Below are positions 26,791 through 35,637 of a stretch of 64,000 bases of DNA, piece after piece. The notes under the pieces were generated by a model that did no database searches, had not been told where the DNA came from, and was given only the letters and a program-made list of their open reading frames with translations. The stretch comes from Hyphomicrobiales bacterium. Lineage in GTDB: Bacteria; Pseudomonadota; Alphaproteobacteria; Rhizobiales; Methylopilaceae. Both the position numbers and the translations under genes were made by a program. Position 1 is the first letter of the stretch. Each line of letters opens with the position of its first letter. The stretch covers positions 190,094-254,093 of the forward strand of contig JALHQA010000005.1 in assembly GCA_022842205.1 (NCBI GenBank), written 5' to 3'.

Positions 26791-28458
26791 TCACTCTCCG
26801 GGCCTCAAAGTACCGCCGCGGGACAGCGGCTGGACGAGCGCGCGGTAAATACCGAGCCAGCCTTTGAGCGGCCGTTTGTCGTCGACAAGCGCCGCGAGCC
26901 GCGACGCAATCATGTCCGCATCGACTTCGAGTTCAATGGTGCGGCGGGCAAGGTCGATCGCTATCGTGTCGTCATCGCGGACAATTGCCAGGGGTCCGCC
27001 TTCGGCGGCCTCGGGCATCACCTGTCCAACGGCAAATCCGCCGTTCAGTCCGGAAAGCTGTCCATCCGTAATTACGGCAATGTCCTCCGACAGGCCCGCG
27101 CCCTTCACGGCCGCCACGAACCATGAAGCGGAGGCGACGCCGGGTCCGCCGCGCGCGCCGAGTCCACGCAGAAGAACGACGTCGTCCGGCCGGATCTGCC
27201 CCGCCCTGAGACTGTCAAGCGCATCTTCCTGGCTCTCGAACACACGTGCGGCACCTCGGAATGCGGTGCGCTTGCGTCCGCTGCCAAGCTTCATGATCGC
27301 GCCGTCCGGCGCAAGCGATCCCCGCAGAATTATGATTGAGGGGCCGGATTTCACCGGCTTTTCGAGCGTGCCGACACCCGGACCCGACGTGTGCGCCGGC
27401 GTCTCCAGAACTTCCGAAAGCGTCCCCGTGCAAGTCATGACATCGAGGTTGAGCCTGGTCGCAAGGCGACGCAGCAATGTCTGGACGCCGCCTGCGGCGT
27501 CGAGGTCCTCGATACGGCTGGGGCCATTCGGCTTGATCGCGCACAGCAGCGGCACATCCGGCCCGATCTGCTCCACGAGTTGATAGACATCGACATCCAC
27601 GCCGCCTTCGGCGGCGACGCCCTGCATGTGACGCAGCATATTGATGGAGCCGCTGACGGAAAGACCGACGGTAACGGCGTTGCGGAACGCGGCCGGGGTC
27701 AGGATGCTGGAGGGACGCACATCATCCTCAACGAGCCTGACGATCCTGCGGCCCGCCGCTTCCGCAAGTGTCAGCATCCGCTCGCTTCCTGCCGCAACCG
27801 GTGCACTGCCCGGCATGGTCATGCCCAGCGCTTCGGAGATGATATGCATCGTGTTTGCGGTGCCCATTCCGGCACAGACGCCTGGGCTCTTGATGGCTTC
27901 CTCGCACATGGCCTCGATGGTCTCGACAGTCACATGCCCCGAGCCGAGTTCGCCAACGGATTCGAAGACGTCTTCTATGTCGACCTTCTCGCCATGAAGG
28001 AGGCCGCAGGCCTGATAGCCGCCAATGACGAGAATGGTCGGAAGGTCGAGCCGCGCAGCGGCCATGAGGTGGGCAGGCGCGGTTTTGTCACAACTGCTGA
28101 GGCAGACCATGCCGTCGAGGACCGCGCCCTCGACCGCGACCTCTATGTCGTTCACCATAAGATCCCGCGAGGGCATCAGATAGCGTCCGCCAAGCCCCGC
28201 GCCGGTGATGAAGTCGCTCGGGGCGGTGGTCCTGATCTCGAACGGCACGCCGCCCGCATCGCGAATGCCCTGTTTTACCCGCTCGGCAACCTTATCGAGA
28301 TGGCTGAAACAGATCGAAAGTTCGGATGACGTATTGACGACAGCGATCTTTGGCTTTTCCATGTCGGCGCTGGAAATGCCGAGCGCCCGCCATTGTGCCC
28401 GCCGGATCGCCCATCGTGTCGTGCCGCGGTCGAAGTTGGAGCGGTAAGCCTTCATCAT
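26791..28458 (-). CDS. IlvD/Edd-family sugar-acid dehydratase
   Basis: This 555-residue dehydratase has two of the iron-sulfur cysteine motifs (SSCDKTAPAHLMAA and GVCAGMGTANTM), PSRDLMVNDIEVAVEGAV and a C-terminal DGQLSGLNGG. The sequence style is closer to sugar-acid (arabonate/xylonate-like) dehydratases than to branched-chain amino-acid IlvD. It would remove water from a 2,3-dihydroxy acid to give a 2-keto acid. It lies 10 bp downstream of the FAD oxidoreductase gene; ATG at 28458 or 28455. Confidence 0.88.
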   Translation of the reverse strand: MMKAYRSNFDRGTTRWAIRRAQWRALGISSADMEKPKIAVVNTSSELSICFSHLDKVAERVKQGIRDAGGVPFEIRTTAPSDFITGAGLGGRYLMPSRDLMVNDIEVAVEGAVLDGMVCLSSCDKTAPAHLMAAARLDLPTILVIGGYQACGLLHGEKVDIEDVFESVGELGSGHVTVETIEAMCEEAIKSPGVCAGMGTANTMHIISEALGMTMPGSAPVAAGSERMLTLAEAAGRRIVRLVEDDVRPSSILTPAAFRNAVTVGLSVSGSINMLRHMQGVAAEGGVDVDVYQLVEQIGPDVPLLCAIKPNGPSRIEDLDAAGGVQTLLRRLATRLNLDVMTCTGTLSEVLETPAHTSGPGVGTLEKPVKSGPSIIILRGSLAPDGAIMKLGSGRKRTAFRGAARVFESQEDALDSLRAGQIRPDDVVLLRGLGARGGPGVASASWFVAAVKGAGLSEDIAVITDGQLSGLNGGFAVGQVMPEAAEGGPLAIVRDDDTIAIDLARRTIELEVDADMIASRLAALVDDKRPLKGWLGIYRALVQPLSRGGTLRPGE

Positions 28459-28468
28459 AAATGTCCGA

Positions 28469-29827
28469 TCAGTTGTAAGGCACCCCGAGAAAGGCACCTT
28501 GTTCCAGCAGGCGGGCCTGAACCGCCCTGATATCGATCTGGCGGAGCGCGATCTGCTCGCGTGATGCGAAGGCCGCGGCGACACCCGCGGCCTCGCCCAG
28601 CGCCATGCAGGTCGCCGCAACGCGCATCGAGGCGTGGGCATCATGAGAGGCCGACGCGCAACGCCCCGCGACGAGCAAACCCTCGACGCCGCCTGGCAGC
28701 ATCATGCGGAACGGGAGCTGATAATATGTGCCGGGTTTCAGAAACACCCAGCGCGTGGCGCGCCCGGCTGCGTGTTCCTCCACCGGCCATGCGCTGCACG
28801 CAATGGCATCGTCGAACCGCGCCTCGTTGAGAACGTCGTCGAGTTCGAGCCAGTAGTCGCCGCGCACGCGGCGGCTTTCACGAATGCCGATTTCCGCGCC
28901 GATATCAGCGATGTAGCAGGTCTCGAAGCCCGGGACGAAGCGGCGGAATGCCTGTTGGTAGATCGCTAGCTGTCGGCGTCCCTCCATTTCAGCCCAGGCG
29001 AGATCGCCTGCGTCCATAAGGTCCGGCGGGTCGTCGCGGCTGACGCGTGTAATGTTGAGATGCATGACGCCCGGGCGCGGCGAAAACATGCCGCCCGCCG
29101 TGCGCGGCAGCTTCAGACCGGCATCGACCGCGCGCTCAAGGCAGGCGTGAAGCTCGGCCCGTGTGATCGTTGCGGCACGTCCGGTATCCACTCCGGCGAA
29201 CCGGAACATCGTTGTCGGCGCTTGCAGGATGGCGGGATCGTATTCGAATGCCGCACCGGCATGAGCGGCGATGTCGCCATTGCCGGTGCAGTCGATGACC
29301 GTGTGGGCGCGTGCCGCCCAGCGCCCCGCGCGGTCCTCGAAAATGACGAGGGATACGCGCCCTTCATCTTTCGCCACGCCGACCGCGGTCGCGTGAAAGG
29401 CGATCCGTACACCGCATTCCGCAACCATTTCGTCAGCAAGGAGCCGCAGCGTCGGAGCGTCATAGGGCATCGAGGCCGTCTCCAGCCAACGCAAAGGACC
29501 ATTGGCGCCGCCGGCAGTTTGCAATCGTTCCACAAGCTCCGAAACAAAGCCGCGGGCGACCTGTACGATGTTGTTGCCGCCGTCAACGGTGTACATACCG
29601 CAAATACTGCCGAGCGTAACATTCGTGAGGGTGCCGCCAAGAAAGCCGCAGCGCTCCACCAGCAGCACTTCAGCTCCATTGCGGGCGGCGCTGACCGCGG
29701 CGGCGAGTCCGGCTGCTCCTCCCCCCACGACGAGCACGTCCACGTCCTCGCGAACCGGCGTTTGCCGGGAGGGTTCGGACACGAAGACGGTTTCCGTCCG
29801 AGAATTGGAAGAACCCGCTGAGGGCAT
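28469..29827 (-). CDS. FAD-dependent oxidoreductase (FAD_oxidored family)
   Basis: This 452-residue protein has a Rossmann FAD loop DVLVVGGGAAGLAAAVSAAR near the N terminus followed by CGFLGGTLTNVTLG, and a C-terminal MRVAATCMALGEAAGVAAA block typical of the FAD_oxidored (FixC-like) group. Substrate unknown. The ATG at 29827 has GGAGG upstream and was chosen over 29968, since the extension would run through operator 8. It is the first gene of a three-gene operon divergent from FAD oxidase copy B. Confidence 0.85.
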   Translation of the reverse strand: MPSAGSSNSRTETVFVSEPSRQTPVREDVDVLVVGGGAAGLAAAVSAARNGAEVLLVERCGFLGGTLTNVTLGSICGMYTVDGGNNIVQVARGFVSELVERLQTAGGANGPLRWLETASMPYDAPTLRLLADEMVAECGVRIAFHATAVGVAKDEGRVSLVIFEDRAGRWAARAHTVIDCTGNGDIAAHAGAAFEYDPAILQAPTTMFRFAGVDTGRAATITRAELHACLERAVDAGLKLPRTAGGMFSPRPGVMHLNITRVSRDDPPDLMDAGDLAWAEMEGRRQLAIYQQAFRRFVPGFETCYIADIGAEIGIRESRRVRGDYWLELDDVLNEARFDDAIACSAWPVEEHAAGRATRWVFLKPGTYYQLPFRMMLPGGVEGLLVAGRCASASHDAHASMRVAATCMALGEAAGVAAAFASREQIALRQIDIRAVQARLLEQGAFLGVPYN

Positions 29828-29881
29828 GAAGGCCTCCGTGCCGTCTGATTGATAAGGCGAACGGCCGCAGGCTATCTGGTT

Positions 29882-29896
29882 ATACCAATTTGGTAA
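29882..29896. promoter_or_regulatory. Operator 8, between divergent operons
   Basis: ATACCAATTTGGTAA with an extra TGGT at 29877-29880. It lies 54 bp upstream of the minus-strand FAD oxidoreductase and 85 bp upstream of operator 9, so it may serve both directions. Confidence 0.7.
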
Positions 29897-29966
29897 AGTC
29901 AGTGTAGAAACCCTTGGCGGAGGCTGGATCGCAATTGACGACCTTGGACAGCAGTGATAATTGGAC

Positions 29967-29981
29967 ATACCAATCTGGTCT
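29967..29981. promoter_or_regulatory. Operator 9, proximal site of FAD oxidase copy B
   Basis: ATACCAATCTGGTCT sits 62 bp before the start codon at 30044, matching operator 2 of copy A in position and central triplet (ATC). Confidence 0.7.
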
Positions 29982-30043
29982 ATCCGTAGGAACTGCCTTC
30001 AAGCAGATGCTGCAAGAGGGGACGCTGAAAAGGAAAATATGCG

Positions 30044-31645
30044 ATGTCAGACCGCAAGCTGAAGTTTTATGCGTGGGGCTATGAAGACGAAATCGTCACT
30101 GCGGACGAAATCGCCGCTATGGAAAACAAGTGGGCGAAATATCTGGGGATCAAGGAATTTAACGTAACGCCGCCACCCACGCTCGACGAGATCACCGTCC
30201 CTGCATCGCGTGTGAATCCACCGGCCAGCCTTTCGCGTATATGCACGACTGAAAAGTATGAGCGGCTGGCGCACACCTATGGCAGCTCCGCGCATGATTA
30301 CTCGCGCGCTTTCCGCCGCGATTTCAGCAATCCGCCGGATGTCGTTGCCTATCCGCGCAACGAGCGCGATGTTCTCGATCTGCTGGATTGGTGCTCGAAC
30401 GATAACATCGCCGTGACGCCTTATGGCGGCGGTTCGAGCGTTGTGGGCGGTGTGGAGCCGAGCCGCGACACCCGCTACGGGGGGACGCTGTCCCTAGACC
30501 TGCGCTATCTCAACCAGGTGCTCGAAATCGACAAGGAATCCGAATGCGCCCGGGTTCAGGCCGGCATTTTCGGACCGGAGCTTGAACGCCAGCTCAAGCC
30601 GAGCGGCCTGACGATGCGCTTTTTCCTGCAGTCGTTCGAATTCTCGACGCTCGGCGGATGGATCGCCACCCGCGCGGCCGGCCATTATGCCACCATCGCC
30701 ACACAGATCGACGATCACGTGCAGAGCATGCGTGTCGCCACGCCTTCGGGTATGTATGAGTCGCGCCGCTTCCCGGTTTCCGGCGCCGGCCCAAACCCCG
30801 ATCGTGTCTTCATCGGCTCCGAAGGCGCCCTCGGCGTCATTACGGAGGCGTGGATCCGTCTGCGCAAGCGCCCGACCTACCGCAAGTCCGTGACCGTGAA
30901 GTTCGCGGACTTCTACAAGGGGGCCGATGCCGTCCGCGTCATTTCTCAGAGCGGTCTTTATCCGGCGAACTGCCGCTTGATCGACGCCTTCGAAGCGGAG
31001 TTCAACGGCGCGGGCGATGGCACGCATTCCATCCTCGTTCTAGGCTTCGAATCGGCCGATCATCCCGTCGATCACTGGCTCGCCCGCGCGATTGAAATCT
31101 GCGGCGATTACGGCGGAACGGCGGAAGTTCCCGACGCTGCGGAAAGCCACAAGGCCGGCTCGGCCGGCCAGTGGCGCGACACGTTCATCCGTGCGCCGTA
31201 CTATCGCGAGCACGCCATCGCGCGTGGCGTCATGCGCGAGACGTTCGAAACATGCATCACGTGGGACCGCTTCAAGGACTTCCACCAGAACTTCACGGAT
31301 GCGATGCGCAAGGCCGTGCAGGATGTAACCGGACGCCCGGGAACGGCGAGCTGCCGCTTCACGCATATCTATCCGGATGGTCCGGCGCCGTACTTCACAT
31401 ATCACGGGTTTGGCGATCAGGATCGCCTGGTCGAGCAGTTCTGGGACATCAAGCGAGCGATCTCGTCGGCGATGGTGCGCTTCGGAGGCACGATCACCCA
31501 TCATCACGCACTCGGCCGCGACCATCGTGAATGGTACGATCGCGAGCGTCCGGATCTTTTCGCCAAAGCGTTCGAGGCAATGAAGTCCGAGCTCGATCCG
31601 CGCTGGATCCTGAATCCCGGAATTCACATCGACCCGCCGAGGTAG
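30044..31645 (+). CDS. FAD-linked oxidase, alkyl-DHAP-synthase-like (copy B)
   Basis: This is the second copy of the oxidase at 491, same length (533 residues) and about 97% identical by eye, with the PYGGGSSVVGG and HHHALGRDH motifs intact. DNA differences are more numerous and mostly silent, so both proteins appear to be under selection. Several changes add acidic residues near the C terminus (FEAMKSELD against FGAMKSSLD). It heads unit B, which also has a regulator and an frc copy but no intact dehydrogenase and no glcDEF. Confidence 0.8.
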   Translation: MSDRKLKFYAWGYEDEIVTADEIAAMENKWAKYLGIKEFNVTPPPTLDEITVPASRVNPPASLSRICTTEKYERLAHTYGSSAHDYSRAFRRDFSNPPDVVAYPRNERDVLDLLDWCSNDNIAVTPYGGGSSVVGGVEPSRDTRYGGTLSLDLRYLNQVLEIDKESECARVQAGIFGPELERQLKPSGLTMRFFLQSFEFSTLGGWIATRAAGHYATIATQIDDHVQSMRVATPSGMYESRRFPVSGAGPNPDRVFIGSEGALGVITEAWIRLRKRPTYRKSVTVKFADFYKGADAVRVISQSGLYPANCRLIDAFEAEFNGAGDGTHSILVLGFESADHPVDHWLARAIEICGDYGGTAEVPDAAESHKAGSAGQWRDTFIRAPYYREHAIARGVMRETFETCITWDRFKDFHQNFTDAMRKAVQDVTGRPGTASCRFTHIYPDGPAPYFTYHGFGDQDRLVEQFWDIKRAISSAMVRFGGTITHHHALGRDHREWYDRERPDLFAKAFEAMKSELDPRWILNPGIHIDPPR

Positions 31646-31657
31646 ATTGGAAATGGA

Positions 31658-31689
31658 GAGCGGCCGTCGCCTGAGACGGTCGCTCCTTT
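31658..31689 (+). terminator. Terminator after FAD oxidase copy B
   Basis: GAGCGGCCGTC (31658-31668) pairs with GACGGTCGCTC (31675-31685) with one wobble pair, followed by CTTTC. It is equivalent in place to the terminator at 2105 in unit A. Confidence 0.65.
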
Positions 31690-31705
31690 CAACTGGCAGA
31701 TGCTA

Positions 31706-31923
31706 CTTCAAGAATGAGCCAAGGATTCTGCCGCCGCGCTTCCCTGCAAGCTCAGTACACGTCGATCTTCGTGCCGCTTGCCAAATGGGCGATGCTGCTG
31801 ACCGGCAATTACCGCTGCGTCCGGAAGAGCAGTCTGCGTTCGATCGAAAATATGCCCGGATGTCCGAAGGCCTGCCCGGCGTGCCGATCCCGTTAGCTCA
31901 AGGCTTGAACTGAACCGCCAGAA
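31706..31923 (+). pseudogene. Multiply deleted dehydrogenase remnant in unit B
   Basis: Pieces of the dehydrogenase gene at 2173 remain in order: its start region (TCAAGAATG and CCAAGGATTCT, 31708-31730), an internal block from about 31768 to 31850 encoding SIFVPLAKWAMLLTGNYRC, a short GAAAATATGCCC, and the tail TTGAACTGAACCGCCAGAAAG (from about 31903). About 850 bp are lost through at least three internal deletions. No protein can be made. Bases 31924-32035 hold only a weak 9-bp inverted repeat. Confidence 0.85.
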
Positions 31924-32035
31924 AGCAGCCAGCAAACCTCCCCAGCCCGGCCACCCTCTCGATCGCATTCGGTGCCGGGCTGCGGGACGCCTCCGGGCGA
32001 GATCGCCGAAAGCTGTATTTTGTGGCTTGAGCACC

Positions 32036-32050
32036 AAACCATATTGGTAT
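32036..32050. promoter_or_regulatory. Operator 10, before regulator copy B
   Basis: AAACCATATTGGTAT, with the right side continuing into TACCA as at operator 3. It lies about 100 bp before the regulator start at 32149, the same arrangement as copy A. Confidence 0.7.
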
Positions 32051-32148
32051 TACCAGCGTTGGCTTGATACGATGCGTGTACGGCGTGGGAGCAATCACGT
32101 CCAGACTTGAGCTGGCATTCTGAACCCATGTGAGAGGAATATGTCTCA

Positions 32149-32886
32149 ATGCAGCAAGCTTCGTTGGTGGCGATCGGCAACATAATGTCTCTTGTGCGAG
32201 CGAAGCGCATCGAGGCGGGGGAGCGGTTGCCGTCGGAACGCGATCTCGCTGAGCGTTTCGACATGAGCCGTGGGGTCATTCGCGAGGCGCTGGCAACTCT
32301 CGAAGTCATGCGGTTTATCGAACGCAGGCCAAACTCCGGGATTTATCTACGCGATACCGAAGTGGAAGGAAGCTTTGAAGCGCTTGTGTTGCAGGCTCAT
32401 CTCGGCTTGCCGCTAAAAACCTCCGAGATCGTACAGGCGCTGGAGCTTAGACGCATTATGGAAGTGCAGGCGACTCGCCTTGCATGCGAACGCGCGACCG
32501 CCAAGGATTTAAGGGGTATCCGTTCAATTCTTGAAGAGGCCGACAAACGGATAGAGGAGGGGAAAACGATCGAAGCGGAAGATCAGAGTTTCCACCTCGC
32601 CATTGTCGCGGCCACAAAAAACGAAGTTTTTCTACGCGTTGTGAATGCATTTTATGAGGTCTCGCGTCCGCGACGCAAAGTCTATTTCCAGTACCTCGAC
32701 AAATCGGCGATTTCGAGCCGGCATCATTACAAAATCTATGAAGCACTCGAGAAGGGAGATGCGGACGCCGCCGCCGAGGCGATGGATCGTCATCTTCTGA
32801 ACGCGGCGGCGCACTGGAAAGAACTGCTCGCCGCGAATCCTCGCCAGCTCAAGCAGTTGAGCCAGGACACGCCGGACGAAGACTGA
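32149..32886 (+). CDS. FadR-type GntR transcriptional regulator (copy B)
   Basis: This is the second 245-residue regulator. Residues 1-99, containing the winged helix, are identical to copy A by eye. Differences cluster in the FCD domain, for example SSRHHYKIY against SSRDHYKIY and MDRHLL against MEHHLL, close to residues that bind metal or ligand in the family. The two proteins should therefore read the same operators but may answer to different effectors, and may form mixed dimers. Confidence 0.9.
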   Translation: MQQASLVAIGNIMSLVRAKRIEAGERLPSERDLAERFDMSRGVIREALATLEVMRFIERRPNSGIYLRDTEVEGSFEALVLQAHLGLPLKTSEIVQALELRRIMEVQATRLACERATAKDLRGIRSILEEADKRIEEGKTIEAEDQSFHLAIVAATKNEVFLRVVNAFYEVSRPRRKVYFQYLDKSAISSRHHYKIYEALEKGDADAAAEAMDRHLLNAAAHWKELLAANPRQLKQLSQDTPDED

Positions 32887-33076
32887 CTGCCGAGTCCGGT
32901 GCCGCACCTCTTTGGCGGCTCACATATTACGATCCGAGATGTGTGCCGGGCATGGACGGCATCGCCGCGCACCCGGGCTTGTCTGCCACAGGCGCATTTT
33001 GGCGGCCAGTATCGGTTAGGCCCCTGCGGTATATGCGCCAGAATCAGAAATTGATTTGACGTGACGGAAAGTGGTA

Positions 33077-33091
33077 GAACCATATTGGTAT
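33077..33091. promoter_or_regulatory. Operator 11, before frc copy B
   Basis: GAACCATATTGGTAT, with TGGT upstream at 33072-33075. A TTGACG (33056-33061) starts 21 bp before the core. It lies 40 bp before the frc start codon. Confidence 0.7.
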
Positions 33092-33131
33092 TCCAGTCTC
33101 AAATACGCTTGATACGCGGCGGGAACAAAGT

Positions 33132-34385
33132 ATGGGCAAGGCACTAGACGGCATCCGCATCCTGGATTTCACGCATGTTCAATCGGGGCCGACCTGCACC
33201 CAGCTGCTGGCGTGGTTCGGTGCGGACGTGATCAAGGTCGAGCGCCCCGGCGAAGGCGACATTACGCGTTCGCAGCTGCGCGACGTGCCCAACGCAGACA
33301 GTCTTTATTTCACGATGCTGAATTCGAACAAGCGTTCGATCACGCTCGACACGAAGAACCCCGCGGGCAAGTTCGTTCTCGAGGAACTCATCAAGATATG
33401 CGACGTGATGGTCGAGAATTTCGCGCCGGGCGCGCTCGACCGCATGGGGTTGACCTGGGAGCGCATACACGCGATCAATCCGCGCATCATCGTCGCGTCC
33501 GTGAAGGGCTTCGGCCCCGGTCCGTTCGAAGATTGCAAGGTCTACGAGAATGTCGCGCAATGTACGGGCGGCTCCGCCTCGACGACAGGTTTCCACGACG
33601 GGCTTCCGCTCGTCACCGGCGCGCAGATCGGCGATTCGGGAACCGGTCTGCACCTCGCGCTCGGCATCGTGACCGCGCTCTACCAGCGCACACTGACCGG
33701 AAAGGGCCAGCGCGTTCTCACTTCGATGCAGGATTCGGTGTTGAATCTCTGCCGCGTCAAGCTGCGCGACCAGCAGCGCCTCGAACGCGGTCCATTGGTC
33801 GAGTATTCGCAATTTGCCGAAGGCATAGCGTTCGGCGATGCGGTTCCGCGCGCCGGTAACGACAGCGGCGGCGGCCAACCGGGCCGCATTCTCAAATGCA
33901 AGGGCTGGGAAACCGACCCGAATGCCTACATCTACTTCATCACCCAGGCCCAGGTCTGGAAGCAGGTGTGCGAGGTCATCGGAAGACCGGAATGGATCGA
34001 AGACCCGGAATTCGCGACATTGGCGGCGCGTCTGCCGAAGCTCAACCTGATCTTCTCGACCATTGAACAGTGGACCATGACCAAGACCAAGTTCGAGGCC
34101 ATGGAAATCCTCAATAAAGCCAATATCCCCTGCGGTCCGATCCTTTCGATGAAGGAGATCGCCGAGGACCAATCGCTCTATGCGACGGGCACGCTCGTCA
34201 ATGTTGATCATCCGGAACGGGGTGCGTACACCACGGTCGGCAATCCGATCAAGCTCTCGGACAACGAGGTGAAGGTCGAGCGCTCGCCACTGCTTGGCGA
34301 GCATACCGACGAAGTGCTCCGCGACGTTCTGAAACTGGACCAAGCCAGCATCGACACTATCAAGGCTTCGGGCGCTACTGGATAG
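33132..34385 (+). CDS. frc: Formyl-CoA:oxalate CoA-transferase-like enzyme (copy B)
   Basis: This 417-residue paralogue of the enzyme at 4458 keeps the catalytic aspartate in IGDSGTG and the SGGGQPG loop. By eye it differs at about 50 positions, notably in the 223-235 loop ([12 protein letters not shown] against [12 protein letters not shown]) next to the glycine-rich segment, which could shift acid specificity. It ends unit B; unlike copy A it is not followed by glycolate oxidase genes. Confidence 0.8.
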   Translation: MGKALDGIRILDFTHVQSGPTCTQLLAWFGADVIKVERPGEGDITRSQLRDVPNADSLYFTMLNSNKRSITLDTKNPAGKFVLEELIKICDVMVENFAPGALDRMGLTWERIHAINPRIIVASVKGFGPGPFEDCKVYENVAQCTGGSASTTGFHDGLPLVTGAQIGDSGTGLHLALGIVTALYQRTLTGKGQRVLTSMQDSVLNLCRVKLRDQQRLERGPLVEYSQFAEGIAFGDAVPRAGNDSGGGQPGRILKCKGWETDPNAYIYFITQAQVWKQVCEVIGRPEWIEDPEFATLAARLPKLNLIFSTIEQWTMTKTKFEAMEILNKANIPCGPILSMKEIAEDQSLYATGTLVNVDHPERGAYTTVGNPIKLSDNEVKVERSPLLGEHTDEVLRDVLKLDQASIDTIKASGATG

Positions 34386-34590
34386 ATTCGGCTGGAGAAA
34401 ATGCTGCGGCTGTGCTCCAGCGAAGCTCATTATTCACGCCACCGCTAGTGGAAATCCCGTCGCTGAAGTCACACAGCCGCTGGAACAGAGGTCCAGGCAG
34501 ATACTTCCCAAGAGGCTTTCGCCGGCTTGTGCCGCACAGCCGCGGATGAACGTGGACCAGGCAGGCCCTTCGCGAAGGGTGTCGGATAGA
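34386..34590. other. Intergenic stretch after frc copy B
   Basis: I see no gene, terminator or operator in this stretch. It marks the right boundary of the duplicated module; beyond it lies a regulator remnant on the other strand. Confidence 0.5.
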
Positions 34591-34836
34591 TCACTGAAAG
34601 ATGTCGTTACTCCGGAGCCGAAGCCTGAATGTAGTTTCGCGATGGTAGAGCTTGCTAGCGCGGTGGAGATGATCAGATAACACGCGCATCGCTTTGTCCG
34701 GATTGCGTGCCTCGATGTGGTCAACGATCGCCGAGTGTTCGCTCAGTACAAGGTCCTCGAGGCCGGCAGTCCTGATCGCTGATGCGTGGAACTGCACCAG
34801 CCAACCGAACATGGCTTCGCTCACTGCCGGTGAAAT
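34591..34836 (-). pseudogene. C-terminal FCD-domain remnant of a FadR-type regulator
   Basis: The minus strand encodes LVQFHASAIRTAGLEDLVLS, then EHSAIVDHIEARNPDKAMRV and DHLHRASKLYH, the last helices of an FCD domain. The DNA-binding and first FCD parts are absent. It lies next to a complete FadR-type gene but is not closely similar to it. Confidence 0.7.
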
Positions 34837-34845
34837 AAATGTGGA

Positions 34846-34873
34846 GCGAGGGCTGGCACGAGCCGGCCCTCGC
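34846..34873 (-). terminator. Terminator for the acid-sugar operon (minus strand)
   Basis: GCGAGGGCTGGC and GCCGGCCCTCGC form a 12-bp stem with one mismatch around ACGA, two bases beyond the stop of the regulator gene; read on the minus strand it is followed by CACATTTATTT. Confidence 0.7.
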
Positions 34874-34875
34874 AC

Positions 34876-35637
34876 TCATTTCAGGCGTAGGTCAAGAACT
34901 TGGCCTTCGAACATGCGGTCCCTGGACCCTTCGAGGTGACGCTTCATCAGATCGCGTGCCGTTTCTGCCTCGCCATTTTTGATCGCCGCGAAAATTGCTT
35001 CATGTTCTTCGAAAACATGCGCCAGCGAGGGCGTTGGGCCCATCAACGAGATGCCATGCAGTTTCATGCCAACGGCGATATGCTCCTTCAAAGCGCTGAG
35101 CGAAGTCGAGTAGTAGTGGTTGTTGGCGGCTTCGGCGATGGCGAGATGGAACGCGAAATCTGCTTCAGCACGATGCTTCTTGAGCCGCGTCGCATCACCC
35201 ATTTCATCGAGTGCGCGCTTGATCACCTCGGTGGCCTCGGCATTGCGCCGCCGTGCGGCGAGGAAGGCAGCATCGGGTTCAATCGTTATGCGGAATTCGT
35301 AACAACGCTGAATGTCAGCAACCGTCTCAACGCGAGCGTAGCCCAAAGGTCGGAGTTCCTTGCGACGCGCACGCACATAGCTTCCGGATCCTTGTCGAGA
35401 ATAGATCAGGCCGTCTTCTCTTAGGCGGCTAAGAGCATCACGCACGATAGGGCGGGAGACGTCGAAGAAGTCGGCGAGTTCATGTTCGGTGGGCAAGCGC
35501 GCTTCGGGAGCGTAAGCGCCGGACGCGATCTGTTCGACCAGATGATCATAGACCCTATCGGCAAGCGTGATGTTGGCGCCGCTCGTGGTGCTGGCTGCGC
35601 CCCGTTTCGCTGAACGGTCCTTGTCTGACAAACTCAT
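34876..35637 (-). CDS. FadR-type GntR regulator of the acid-sugar operon
   Basis: This 253-residue regulator has a GntR winged helix (ARLPTEHELADFFDVSRPIV then RDALSRLREDGLI) and an FCD domain (DFAFHLAIAEAANN, EEHEAI, KRHLEG). The start at 35637 forms an ATGA overlap with the kinase gene, so the regulator is the last gene of the operon and is translationally coupled. A perfect palindrome at 39703-39718 between the divergent operons is a candidate binding site. Confidence 0.88.
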   Translation of the reverse strand: MSLSDKDRSAKRGAASTTSGANITLADRVYDHLVEQIASGAYAPEARLPTEHELADFFDVSRPIVRDALSRLREDGLIYSRQGSGSYVRARRKELRPLGYARVETVADIQRCYEFRITIEPDAAFLAARRRNAEATEVIKRALDEMGDATRLKKHRAEADFAFHLAIAEAANNHYYSTSLSALKEHIAVGMKLHGISLMGPTPSLAHVFEEHEAIFAAIKNGEAETARDLMKRHLEGSRDRMFEGQVLDLRLK

